This document shows positions 1 through 6,675 of a stretch of 24,127 nt of DNA, piece after piece. Below the pieces are notes generated by a model. That model was not told where the DNA came from. It made no database searches and was given only the letters and a program-made list of their open reading frames with translations. Source of the DNA: JACPLA01 sp035291905 (GTDB taxonomy: Bacteria; Bacteroidota; Ignavibacteria; UBA10030); assembly GCA_035291905.1 (NCBI GenBank), contig DATDRF010000181.1, positions 1 to 24,127 of the forward strand. The letters are read 5' to 3'. The position numbers and the translations under genes are program-made. Position 1 is the stretch's first letter. Each line of letters opens with the position of its first letter.

Positions 1-1
1 G

Positions 2-190
2 AGCGAGAGCTGGTTCTGGATTCTGAACATATTAGTCGCTGGCGTGACGGTATTGATAATCTTGTTGTACGTCATTTTCTTAACCCGAAAACGATTCATG
101 GAAGGCTTTTTGCACCGCGCGAGGCAAAATCCAGAACCTAACGTTTTACAGCGTTTTATCCTCCGTCTTTTCCGCAATCGCGATGGATGA
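2..190 (+). CDS. C-terminal part of a membrane protein, 5' end outside the window
   Basis: The frame starting at base 2 is open to a TGA at 188-190 and encodes 62 residues. It begins with a hydrophobic stretch of about 24 residues (from SWFWILN to VIFLT) that reads as one transmembrane helix. A basic tail of about 35 residues follows (RKRF, HRAR, LRLFRNR), which by the positive-inside rule would be cytoplasmic. I do not recognise the family from this fragment. The other frame open here (ending near 140) has no such membrane pattern, so I prefer this one. Its stop overlaps an ATG at 187 (ATGA), and the next gene follows immediately, so the two are probably co-transcribed and perhaps translationally coupled. 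It may be the sensor or target partner of the downstream regulator, but that is only context. Confidence 0.6.
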   Translation, partial: SESWFWILNILVAGVTVLIILLYVIFLTRKRFMEGFLHRARQNPEPNVLQRFILRLFRNRDG

Positions 191-204
191 GACGAAGTTT
201 GTTT

Positions 205-209
205 GGAGG
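205..209 (+). promoter_or_regulatory. Ribosome binding site deciding the start of the NtrC-like gene
   Basis: GGAGG lies four bases before the ATG at 214. It supports 214 over the upstream in-frame ATG at 187, whose extra nine residues do not resemble the family. The 187 start would instead give an ATGA overlap with the preceding gene, so it cannot be fully excluded. Confidence 0.55.
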
Positions 210-213
210 CACA

Positions 214-1194
214 ATGGATTACCCGATAATAGGAAAAAGCAAAGCAACTGAAGATCTCCGAAAACAAGTTGCCAAGATCGCCAAGACACAGAAAGATATT
301 CTGATCATTGGCGAAACTGGCACGGGAAAAGGCGCGGTTGCTAAGAATATCCATGCTGAGCAATACAAAGAGAATGGAAAGAACGACCATCCGTTCGTCT
401 CTGTGAATTGCTCGGTTGTGGATGACCGCGAACTGGAAGCTGTACTCTTTGGATTTGAAAAAGGTGTTCCAGGAATGCCTCCCACGACAAAACGTGGAAT
501 TTTCGAACTGTCTGATGCTGGCACCGTCTTGATAGAAGAGATCGAAGAAGCCAGCTTCAGGAATCAGATGAAGATCCTCACGTTTCTCGACGACAGGAAG
601 ACAAGACGATTAGGGGGCAATTCTCCGAGAAGCGTAGATGTCCGCGTGATCATGACGGTGAAGCACTCGCTGGATGAGCTCCTGAGCATGAACAAATTAT
701 ACGAAGACTTCTACAGGAAACTTAGCCAGTTGGATTCAATCGAAATTCTCCCGTTGCGTGATAGAAGAGAAGACATACCAGTTCTTGTGAAACACTTTGT
801 GACTGAGATCTCCAAGGACCTAGGAATCAGAGACGTTGCGTTGGATATCAACGCTATCGATGTGCTTGTTCGACACCCTTGGAAGGAGAATATCCGAGAG
901 CTCAAGGCCGTTATTGACAAGTCCGTCCTCTTTTCGACCGGCGGGAAATTCTCTCTGCCCCCGGAGTTGGCCGACGAGAAGACCGAAGTTGTCAAGATGA
1001 TCAACAATGTCGTTTCAGGCCAGTCGTTCGTCTTGGATAATTCGTTGGATGCCATCGAGAAAGGAATCATAGAAAGGGCACTGACAAAATTTGGCTTTAA
1101 TCAATCCCGCGCAGCGCATTTTCTAGGAATGACCGAGCAGACTTTGCGTTATAAGCTAAAAAGGCTTGGAATCGCGAGCGCCCGAAGCCGATGA
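214..1194 (+). CDS. NtrC-type AAA+ transcriptional regulator with degenerate sigma54-contact loop
   Basis: A 326-residue bacterial enhancer-binding-type protein with no N-terminal receiver, GAF or PAS domain; it starts directly with the AAA+ domain (YPIIGKSKA). Visible motifs, in numbering from the 214 start: Walker A GETGTGKG at 33-40; Walker B region TVLIEEIEEA at about 104-113, where the usual aspartate is glutamate; an LPLRDRREDIP segment near 179-189; the sensor II region PWKENIREL at 222-230 (normally PGNVREL); and a C-terminal Fis-type helix-turn-helix at about 290-320 (NQSRAAHFLGMTEQTLRYKLKRLGI). The GAFTGA loop that touches sigma54 is replaced by GVPGMP at 84-89. Classic sigma54 activation is therefore doubtful; it may act as a TyrR-like sigma70 regulator or a DNA-binding ATPase. 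It follows a membrane protein gene and is closed by a strong terminator at 1220-1246. Family assignment is firm, mode of action is inferred. Confidence 0.9.
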   Translation: MDYPIIGKSKATEDLRKQVAKIAKTQKDILIIGETGTGKGAVAKNIHAEQYKENGKNDHPFVSVNCSVVDDRELEAVLFGFEKGVPGMPPTTKRGIFELSDAGTVLIEEIEEASFRNQMKILTFLDDRKTRRLGGNSPRSVDVRVIMTVKHSLDELLSMNKLYEDFYRKLSQLDSIEILPLRDRREDIPVLVKHFVTEISKDLGIRDVALDINAIDVLVRHPWKENIRELKAVIDKSVLFSTGGKFSLPPELADEKTEVVKMINNVVSGQSFVLDNSLDAIEKGIIERALTKFGFNQSRAAHFLGMTEQTLRYKLKRLGIASARSR

Positions 1195-2871
1195 GCGTGA
1201 CAGAATTCGAATTGTCTTGAGCCCTTCTTCGGAAGGGCTTTTTTTTGGTTCACTGCCACAGGTGAACCAAACGGGATTCGTGAGGGAAAAATGAGGTTTT
1301 TTGTCGAAGCTCGTCTGAGGCGAAGTAATGACTTCCATACGTAAGTAGCCCGCTTGGAGGAATTTGAACCGCATAGACCGGTCAAAGTGAAGGCTTCCAA
1401 CATTTTTCTCCAAGTAAATGAGTTCCTCACGGTTCCTGCCGATCAAACCACAATAGATCCTGACCGAACGGATAGCTCCAAACTCATCGGAGCTCAAAGC
1501 AGTTACGTGAAGGCTCAACATTCCCCCGACAATCGATTCACCCAGAACGGCAGTTGCCCCCAGGTCGTTCACCGCGGAAAATGTCGCAACAGGGCCATCG
1601 GAAATAATGACATTCCCTTTTTGAAGAGCGGAAAAGATCGACTTTTCCGAAGGACTTGATTCAAGAAACAGGCCGGTTCGCATTCTTCCGAATATCTGAC
1701 GATCGTGTTCCGCAATGCGAAGAAATGGTATCCCAATCTGCCGAAATCGGTTGAAATTCCCGTGCGCGTCATTTCCCGCAAGGGCAAGTATGCGGATTCC
1801 GGAAAGAAGGAGTCTCACCCATTCTTTTTTTCCCCGCTCAAATCCATCTCCCAGTTGGCCGTTAAGAAATTGCGTGCCGGTCAAACCTGCCAGTTGAAGA
1901 TCGGCCCGCGTCCAGGCTCCGCGACCCAGAAGAAGTTTCTGGAGAAGGGGGACATGTTCCTGCGGATGCGCAGCAACAGCCTTCCCCGTGCCGCGTTCCG
2001 CCAGAACGTCACGTGCCGAATATTCACTCCGATTTCGCAACCAGCGCTCAGCACTGTCGCCGCTGCCGGGAACAAACTTGTTCTTCCCATAAAGGAGGAA
2101 ATGAACATTCTCTCCGCGGGAATTACGACACGACACTTCTTCACCAAATATGATCTTATGTTTGCGGTTCGATCGGTTTATGAAGGCCACTTCCTGCAAC
2201 AGCGCCTTCCATTTTGGCAGCAAAAGATCGTTCCGAAGATAGTCTGACACCTCGTCGTCGAGATCGTATGAATGATCGGTGACACAGAAGAATGATAAGC
2301 CAATCGCCTTGCTCAAAGTAACCGACGGTTCAAGCGGTGCACCATACTCAACCTGATCATTCGTGTATGAGCTGTGTACGTGAACATCTCCGAGATGAAG
2401 ACCGGGCAGTTTAGGCAAGGGCGAATCAGGTACAAATATTTCCAACGGTTTCTGGGAGGATGAACGATAGTTGTCGTTATGATAAATGCGACGTCCGTTC
2501 CCTGATTCGATTTCGAATTGCACGTCGAGAGTTACCCATCCTAGCATTCCGCGAGTGGGTATGTGGGACACCGTCCACCACCACCGTTTCTTGATTGTGA
2601 CGGGTCTGGTCAACAATTTCTTTTGAAACAAAGTGCGGCCGTTCTGAGAACCGCTTATCGTGACTTGCAGGAGGCTGCATGGATATTGATGCGCGTCCTT
2701 GACCAGCATGAGGAGCGGAATATCATTCCCGGGCTCAATCCGATGCGGAGCATCAGCAATGATCTCTGGTTCCTTCTTTCTGAGATAGCTCCAGAAGTAC
2801 CGAAAGCGATAATGCGTTTCGGCGTACAGGAAGACAGGAAGGAGCCAGGTTATGTCAAGAATATCAGTCAA
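1156..2871 (-). CDS. CehA/McbA-type PHP-domain metallohydrolase, last gene of the glycan operon
   Basis: A 571-residue protein if started at the TTG at 2871-2869, whose TTGA overlaps the stop of the upstream glycosyltransferase. An open frame continues to 3261, but its first 130 residues are only antisense to that glycosyltransferase. There is no ATG between the overlap and the first conserved block, so the TTG start is inferred. Residues about 40-145 look like a beta-rich, Ig-like domain. The PHP metal-binding motifs follow: GDVHVHSSYTND (HxH at 164-166), VTDHS (198-201), GEE (243-245), AAHPQEH (300-306) and AGNDAHG (365-371). Such proteins are predicted metal-dependent phosphoesterases or hydrolases. 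There is no convincing signal peptide, although WLLPVFLYA near the N-terminus is hydrophobic. Homologous sequence seems to end at about residue 536 (TNPVWF); the remaining 35 residues cross the neighbour's terminator and overlap its coding sequence by 39 bases. The substrate is unknown; context suggests a glycan or phospho-glycan. Confidence 0.85.
   Translation of the reverse strand: MTDILDITWLLPVFLYAETHYRFRYFWSYLRKKEPEIIADAPHRIEPGNDIPLLMLVKDAHQYPCSLLQVTISGSQNGRTLFQKKLLTRPVTIKKRWWWTVSHIPTRGMLGWVTLDVQFEIESGNGRRIYHNDNYRSSSQKPLEIFVPDSPLPKLPGLHLGDVHVHSSYTNDQVEYGAPLEPSVTLSKAIGLSFFCVTDHSYDLDDEVSDYLRNDLLLPKWKALLQEVAFINRSNRKHKIIFGEEVSCRNSRGENVHFLLYGKNKFVPGSGDSAERWLRNRSEYSARDVLAERGTGKAVAAHPQEHVPLLQKLLLGRGAWTRADLQLAGLTGTQFLNGQLGDGFERGKKEWVRLLLSGIRILALAGNDAHGNFNRFRQIGIPFLRIAEHDRQIFGRMRTGLFLESSPSEKSIFSALQKGNVIISDGPVATFSAVNDLGATAVLGESIVGGMLSLHVTALSSDEFGAIRSVRIYCGLIGRNREELIYLEKNVGSLHFDRSMRFKFLQAGYLRMEVITSPQTSFDKKPHFSLTNPVWFTCGSEPKKSPSEEGLKTIRILSRSSASGARDSKPF
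1220..1246 (+). terminator. Intrinsic terminator after the NtrC-like gene
   Basis: A perfect stem GCCCTTC (1221-1227) / GAAGGGC (1232-1238) with a stable TTCG tetraloop, extended by an A-T pair, is followed at once by eight T (1239-1246). It lies 25 bases after the regulator's stop codon. Oddly, it sits inside the reading frame of the convergent minus-strand gene. Confidence 0.93.
1247..1268. repeat. Second inverted repeat beside the terminator
   Basis: GGTTCAC (1247-1253) and GTGAACC (1262-1268) are perfectly complementary around an 8-base loop and abut the T-run of the terminator. Neither strand has a T-run after this hairpin, so it is not a classical terminator. It could stabilise the 3' end of the minus-strand transcript or simply be coding sequence near the C-terminus of the minus-strand metallohydrolase. 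Confidence 0.6.
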
Positions 2872-3962
2872 TACTTTCGCTCTTTCCAAATCACTTTGCC
2901 GCCGAAGAATACAATAAAGGGGAGGAGAAGCACATAGAGATGATAGTAGAGTTCGAAGTAATAGAAATACTGAAGATGGCTTTCTTTGCCGACACGTCGC
3001 GTAATTGTGCGAAGGAACATATAATCGGCAATCCATTTTGCCGCAAGAGCCACGAGCGAGCCGAAGAAGCTTCCGTAAAGCATCGGGACAAGAATGAATG
3101 AATGAAGAAGGAATCCAATTGCCATGATCAAGAAACCAGTGAGAGTCATATCTAGGCCACCCTTGCCCCAACGATGCTTCTGACGCATAAGCTCCTTGAG
3201 AGTCCGGCACGGTGTGCTCATGACGAGGAGGGCCGGATCGATGGGGTAGAGATAATCCCATTTGCCGCTCTTCACGATTGCCTGGAAGAGGGCGTAGTCT
3301 TCTGTGACACTAAATCCAATGGAACGATAGCCTCCAACGTCATCGTACGCCCTCCTCCGAAAGGACAAGTTGTTGCCAATTGTGCTCAGTGGGCTTCCAA
3401 GCGACGCGGCCGCGGACGCTATCCCCAGAAGATAAGTCCAGTCGAGAGACTGCATGCCCTCAAACGGACCGGTGGCTCGCTGGAGAGTCAAACCTCCCAC
3501 AATCCCAATGCCCTTTTCGTATCGCCGGACAGTCGATTCGATCCATGTTGGCGGCACCACACAATCGGCATCCGTTATGAAGACCAGTTCGCCCTTCGAC
3601 TTCTCAATGCCGACGATAAGTGCGTTTGTTTTCCCGCCAGACGTGGTCCCACCACTGGTCGAAATCACGATGAGGTTCGGGATCGTGTGGGAGAGTGATT
3701 GACACACATGATTTGTCGCGTCGCTGGAATCATCATCAACCACAATGATCTCATAGAGGGAACGCGGATAGGTTTGGTTTGAAACTGATTGAAGGCAGGT
3801 CCGAATATTATCCTCTTCATTTCGGGCCGCGATGATTACGGAAACAAGCGGGGTAGTGTGATTCCCCAGGGTGTCTCTGGTTCGACGAACGCCAATAAGA
3901 AAGATAAACACCTGCATGAGATAAAGGAAGAGAGCAATGAAAAGGAAGGTATCAGCGGTCAT
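2868..3962 (-). CDS. Membrane-bound family 2 glycosyltransferase (third in operon)
   Basis: 364 residues from the ATG at 3962; the frame is open further upstream to 4145 but that part is antisense to the deacetylase. It has an N-terminal transmembrane helix (about 5-25), a GT-A catalytic domain starting at VSVIIAARNEE (40-50), VVDDDSSD (74-81), the DxD motif TDADC (130-134), the acid motif TED (220-222) and the processive-type QKHRW (261-265, QxxRW). Two or three C-terminal membrane helices follow (about 274-312 and 335-355), ending in VIWKERKY. The layout matches cellulose-synthase/PgaC-like GT2 enzymes, which transfer sugar from a nucleotide-sugar on the cytoplasmic face of the membrane. 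The gene overlaps the deacetylase upstream by 11 bases and the PHP gene downstream by 4 bases. Acceptor and sugar cannot be told from sequence. Confidence 0.92.
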   Translation of the reverse strand: MTADTFLFIALFLYLMQVFIFLIGVRRTRDTLGNHTTPLVSVIIAARNEEDNIRTCLQSVSNQTYPRSLYEIIVVDDDSSDATNHVCQSLSHTIPNLIVISTSGGTTSGGKTNALIVGIEKSKGELVFITDADCVVPPTWIESTVRRYEKGIGIVGGLTLQRATGPFEGMQSLDWTYLLGIASAAASLGSPLSTIGNNLSFRRRAYDDVGGYRSIGFSVTEDYALFQAIVKSGKWDYLYPIDPALLVMSTPCRTLKELMRQKHRWGKGGLDMTLTGFLIMAIGFLLHSFILVPMLYGSFFGSLVALAAKWIADYMFLRTITRRVGKESHLQYFYYFELYYHLYVLLLPFIVFFGGKVIWKERKY

Positions 3963-4578
3963 GAGATAAGGGGGAAAACTTGAACGTCGGAAGAAGCGAA
4001 TCAAGGGCTCTCTTGAGAATGTCCACGATTTTGTCAACAGTGTTTTCGTTGTCATGGAGCAGAATGATCGACCCGGGATGGACCTTCTGGATAATCCTCT
4101 CAGAGACGACACGAGCCGGCTGATTCCGCCAATCCTGCGAATCAAGACTCCACATGACCAATTTATGCCCGGTCAATTCGAGAGTCTTCAGAAGTGTAGG
4201 ACGAAAGTAGCCGTAAGGTGGACGGAAAAGGGTTGATGTGGTTCGAGTCGCGTCCAGGATCTGTTGTGCTCCTTGTGTTATTTGTCTCAGCACGAATTGA
4301 CCAGAACGGAAGAAAAGCAGGGAATGGTCGTACGAATGGTTCCCAATCGTGTTTCCGAGGCGCGAGGCTTCGCGGGCAATCTCCGGGTATTGCGCCACAT
4401 GAGAGCCGAGAAAAAAGAATGTGCCCTTGATCCCGTACGACTGAAGGGTCTCGAATACGCGCGGGGTACTGTGGGGGTGAGGTCCATCGTCGAATGTCAA
4501 GCTGACCGTGTTGTTCGGCATATTCCACATTGTCGAAGGGAAAAGAGCTTGGACAAAACCTGAAGAATTTGGTATCAT
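3952..4578 (-). CDS. Polysaccharide deacetylase (NodB/CE4 family)
   Basis: A 208-residue protein that removes N- or O-acetyl groups from a polysaccharide using a metal. The five CE4 motifs are all present: TFDDG (28-32), HSYDH (81-85), RPPYGYF (119-125), WSLDSQDW (143-150) and ILLHDNE (172-178). I chose the ATG at 4578, which overlaps the upstream stop as ATGA and leaves the family's usual lead-in (LFPSTMWNMP before TFDDG); the frame also has an ATG at 4602. There is no signal peptide or long N-terminal extension, so it may work in the cytoplasm or leave by an unrecognised route. It lies between two glycosyltransferase genes of the same operon, which suggests it modifies the glycan they make. 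Confidence 0.93.
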   Translation of the reverse strand: MIPNSSGFVQALFPSTMWNMPNNTVSLTFDDGPHPHSTPRVFETLQSYGIKGTFFFLGSHVAQYPEIAREASRLGNTIGNHSYDHSLLFFRSGQFVLRQITQGAQQILDATRTTSTLFRPPYGYFRPTLLKTLELTGHKLVMWSLDSQDWRNQPARVVSERIIQKVHPGSIILLHDNENTVDKIVDILKRALDSLLPTFKFSPLSHDR

Positions 4579-5705
4579 GCCCGAATCTGTTTTCCTTTCC
4601 ATTCAAGCGAAGAGAATTGCCCCGCGAACGCGGCCGCCACAATGTACGGAACGTGCAAAAGCTCTGCAATAAAGAAGTCGCCCAGATCCACCTTCAGATC
4701 ATAGCGCACTGCGGCTGTTCTGAGCATTGAATAGTCCACAATTGCTTTTGTAGCGTAAAAACCGACCGCAATAGGAAGGAGAATGGAAACGAACAGGGAG
4801 AGGACCCCAAAAACGAAAAGAGATACGAAGGACAGATACAATCCGACGAGTTTTAAGAAAATGTATTGATCCTCGTAATTTCCGCGTTTTGCAGCCCAAC
4901 GTATTCTCTGGCTCCAGAAGGCACGTATGGAGGATGGCGCCGGTGTTGCTACGATGGAGCCTTTGTTTCCCGAGTGCCGGACCTCTCCAAGTCCTCGTTG
5001 GTTAATGCGCTGCATTAGCACCTCATCATCGCAAAACCCTGAGTCTCCGTATCCATTTGCCGCATCGAAGGCAGTCCGGCGAAATGCGACGTTTGCGCCA
5101 TTGCAGATAATGGGCTTTTTCCTTGCGATCAGCCCGGCTGAGACTCCAACAATCCCAAGAAACTCCAATTGACTTAGCTTTGAGATAAGAGCGGTGGTTG
5201 GAATCTCCTTGACAGGTCCTGCAACAAAAGCAGTGCCGTCGTCAAAGGACTGCACCATGGAAGTAACCCAGGTTCTGGGTACAACACAATCGCCGTCAGT
5301 TGTAAAAACTAGCTCTCCCTTCGAGGCCCGTATTCCCATCGCCAGTGCATGCGGCTTTCGAGATGTCCTATCTTCGTTTCTTTCTTGTTTACGAAGAACC
5401 TTCAGTCTCTTGTCTCGAAATGCAATTTCCTTCGCAATGGCCGGTGATTCGTCTTCTGATCCGTCATCTACAAGTATGACTTCCAGGTGGTCGGATGGAT
5501 AGTCCTGGTCGAGCACGCTCTGAAGGCATCGTGCAATCGTTGCCCGCTCGTTCCTCGCGGCAATGATGACGCTCACTTGTGGCTGATACGATGATGACTG
5601 GGGGAGCCTCAGATTCAGGAGGCCCTTTCGAGCCGAGAGAACGAAGAGAGTGTAGAAAAGCAAGAACAGAAATGTCACACCGATGAGCACAATATCCCAC
5701 GTCAT
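4575..5705 (-). CDS. Membrane-bound family 2 glycosyltransferase (second in operon)
   Basis: 376 residues from the ATG at 5705, chosen because GGGAG lies four bases before it and it falls 10 bases after the preceding stop; an upstream ATG at 5753 would lie inside that gene. One N-terminal membrane helix (about 4-24) is followed by VSVIIAARNE (44-53), VDDGSEDE (79-86), TTDGDC (135-140, DxD motif as DGD), CDDE (225-228) and QRIRW (266-270). Two C-terminal membrane helices (about 283-315) and a hydrophobic segment near 343-363 end in LEWKGKQIRA. It is clearly paralogous to the other two glycosyltransferases of the cluster. It is probably an inner-membrane enzyme of glycan or glycolipid assembly; the donor is unknown. 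Confidence 0.92.
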   Translation of the reverse strand: MTWDIVLIGVTFLFLLFYTLFVLSARKGLLNLRLPQSSSYQPQVSVIIAARNERATIARCLQSVLDQDYPSDHLEVILVDDGSEDESPAIAKEIAFRDKRLKVLRKQERNEDRTSRKPHALAMGIRASKGELVFTTDGDCVVPRTWVTSMVQSFDDGTAFVAGPVKEIPTTALISKLSQLEFLGIVGVSAGLIARKKPIICNGANVAFRRTAFDAANGYGDSGFCDDEVLMQRINQRGLGEVRHSGNKGSIVATPAPSSIRAFWSQRIRWAAKRGNYEDQYIFLKLVGLYLSFVSLFVFGVLSLFVSILLPIAVGFYATKAIVDYSMLRTAAVRYDLKVDLGDFFIAELLHVPYIVAAAFAGQFSSLEWKGKQIRA

Positions 5706-5709
5706 GGGG

Positions 5710-5714
5710 CTCCC
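5710..5714 (-). promoter_or_regulatory. Ribosome binding site of the second glycosyltransferase
   Basis: On the minus strand GGGAG sits between the TGA of the flippase-like gene and the ATG at 5705, with a four-base spacer. It fixes the start and rules out the longer in-frame ATG at 5753. Confidence 0.55.
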
Positions 5715-5715
5715 G

Positions 5716-6675
5716 TCACTTTCTCGATGACAGGGATATGGTGTGTGGAACAAAGAAGAGGCCGATAAGAGCAGGAGTGGCGATATTGATCATAAATAGC
5801 AGCAATGACGCTGCGAGGGCGTCGGGCGAAGGGTAGCCGACCATCGAAGTGAAATAGACAAGTCCGAATTCTCTGATGCCGAGATCGGCAATGGAAAAGG
5901 GGAGAAGGGTCTTTGCGAACATCATTGCTGCATATGTGAGAAACGAATCATATGCATTGATCGGATGGAATGCATTCATAAGAAGAAACAATTGAAAATA
6001 CACAACACCATAGAACATTACAGTCGTGAGAGTTGTAATGAGGAGGTCTTTTGGGGCGAAAAGCGAAAGTGAATCCACAGCCTGTGTCACCCATGCATGT
6101 CTTAGCCTGGAGACGCCGGCCTTCAAGAGGAACGTCTTTACCAATGAGAACCGAAGGAGCAAAATAGCAATGATGGATGATCCGAAAACCGAGAGTGCAA
6201 TTACTGTGATCGATTCCACGTGGTACAAGAAGAGAATGCTGAGAAGTCCTCCAATTGCCATGACGCCAAAAACCTGAAGCTTGTCGATCACCGCGAGTCC
6301 TATTACTGTTCCTCGATTCTCACTTGGGAGATGGACAGCCCGCCCGCCGAACTCTCCGATCTGACCCGGAGTGAAGGAGCCAAGTGTTATCCCAAAAAGG
6401 AAGGAAGCGAAGACATCCTTGCGAGAAAACCTGTCGATGAAACGAAGCATATAGCTCCACTTGAAAAGCTGAAGCCCTATGTTGCCTGCCACAAGGCATC
6501 CCGCTCCCAGAACATAGCGAATGTCGGCATGTTGAAAAGCGAGAACCAAATTGCGGGCGTTCACAAGATTGACAATGATGATAATGAGCACGGCTCCCAC
6601 GAGGAAACGTGACCAAAAGGAGAGATGCAGCGACCGTCTTTTACGTTCTTCTACGATTTGAGATCTGATTTCCAT
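5716..6675 (-). CDS. Flippase-like integral membrane protein (LPG synthase TM / UPF0104 family)
   Basis: 319 residues with about seven or eight hydrophobic helices, the first at about 24-40 after a basic N-terminus. The family signatures are visible: GSFTPGQIGEFGGRA (99-113), the equivalent of the PGxxGE block, and PFSIADLGIREFG (259-271), the equivalent of the C-terminal GLGxRE block. This family (COG0392) includes the membrane half of lysyl-phosphatidylglycerol synthase/flippase and many stand-alone proteins encoded beside glycosyltransferases; the stand-alone members have no settled biochemical role. The ATG at 6675 lies inside the upstream glycosyltransferase gene (25-base overlap) and has AGGA five bases before it. 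In this operon it is the likeliest candidate for moving a lipid-linked intermediate across the membrane. Confidence 0.87.
   Translation of the reverse strand: MEIRSQIVEERKRRSLHLSFWSRFLVGAVLIIIIVNLVNARNLVLAFQHADIRYVLGAGCLVAGNIGLQLFKWSYMLRFIDRFSRKDVFASFLFGITLGSFTPGQIGEFGGRAVHLPSENRGTVIGLAVIDKLQVFGVMAIGGLLSILFLYHVESITVIALSVFGSSIIAILLLRFSLVKTFLLKAGVSRLRHAWVTQAVDSLSLFAPKDLLITTLTTVMFYGVVYFQLFLLMNAFHPINAYDSFLTYAAMMFAKTLLPFSIADLGIREFGLVYFTSMVGYPSPDALAASLLLFMINIATPALIGLFFVPHTISLSSRK

Noticed and set aside
1705..2247. Plus-strand open frame of 180 codons opposite the PHP gene
   Set aside because: No recognisable domain, and the minus strand carries complete PHP motifs; it is a shadow.
2872..3261. N-terminal 130 codons of the long frame ahead of the PHP protein
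   Set aside because: They are entirely antisense-free but out of frame within the glycosyltransferase gene on the same strand, have no domain character and many Arg/Ser/Cys typical of a shadow frame. The TTG overlapping the upstream stop is the sensible start.
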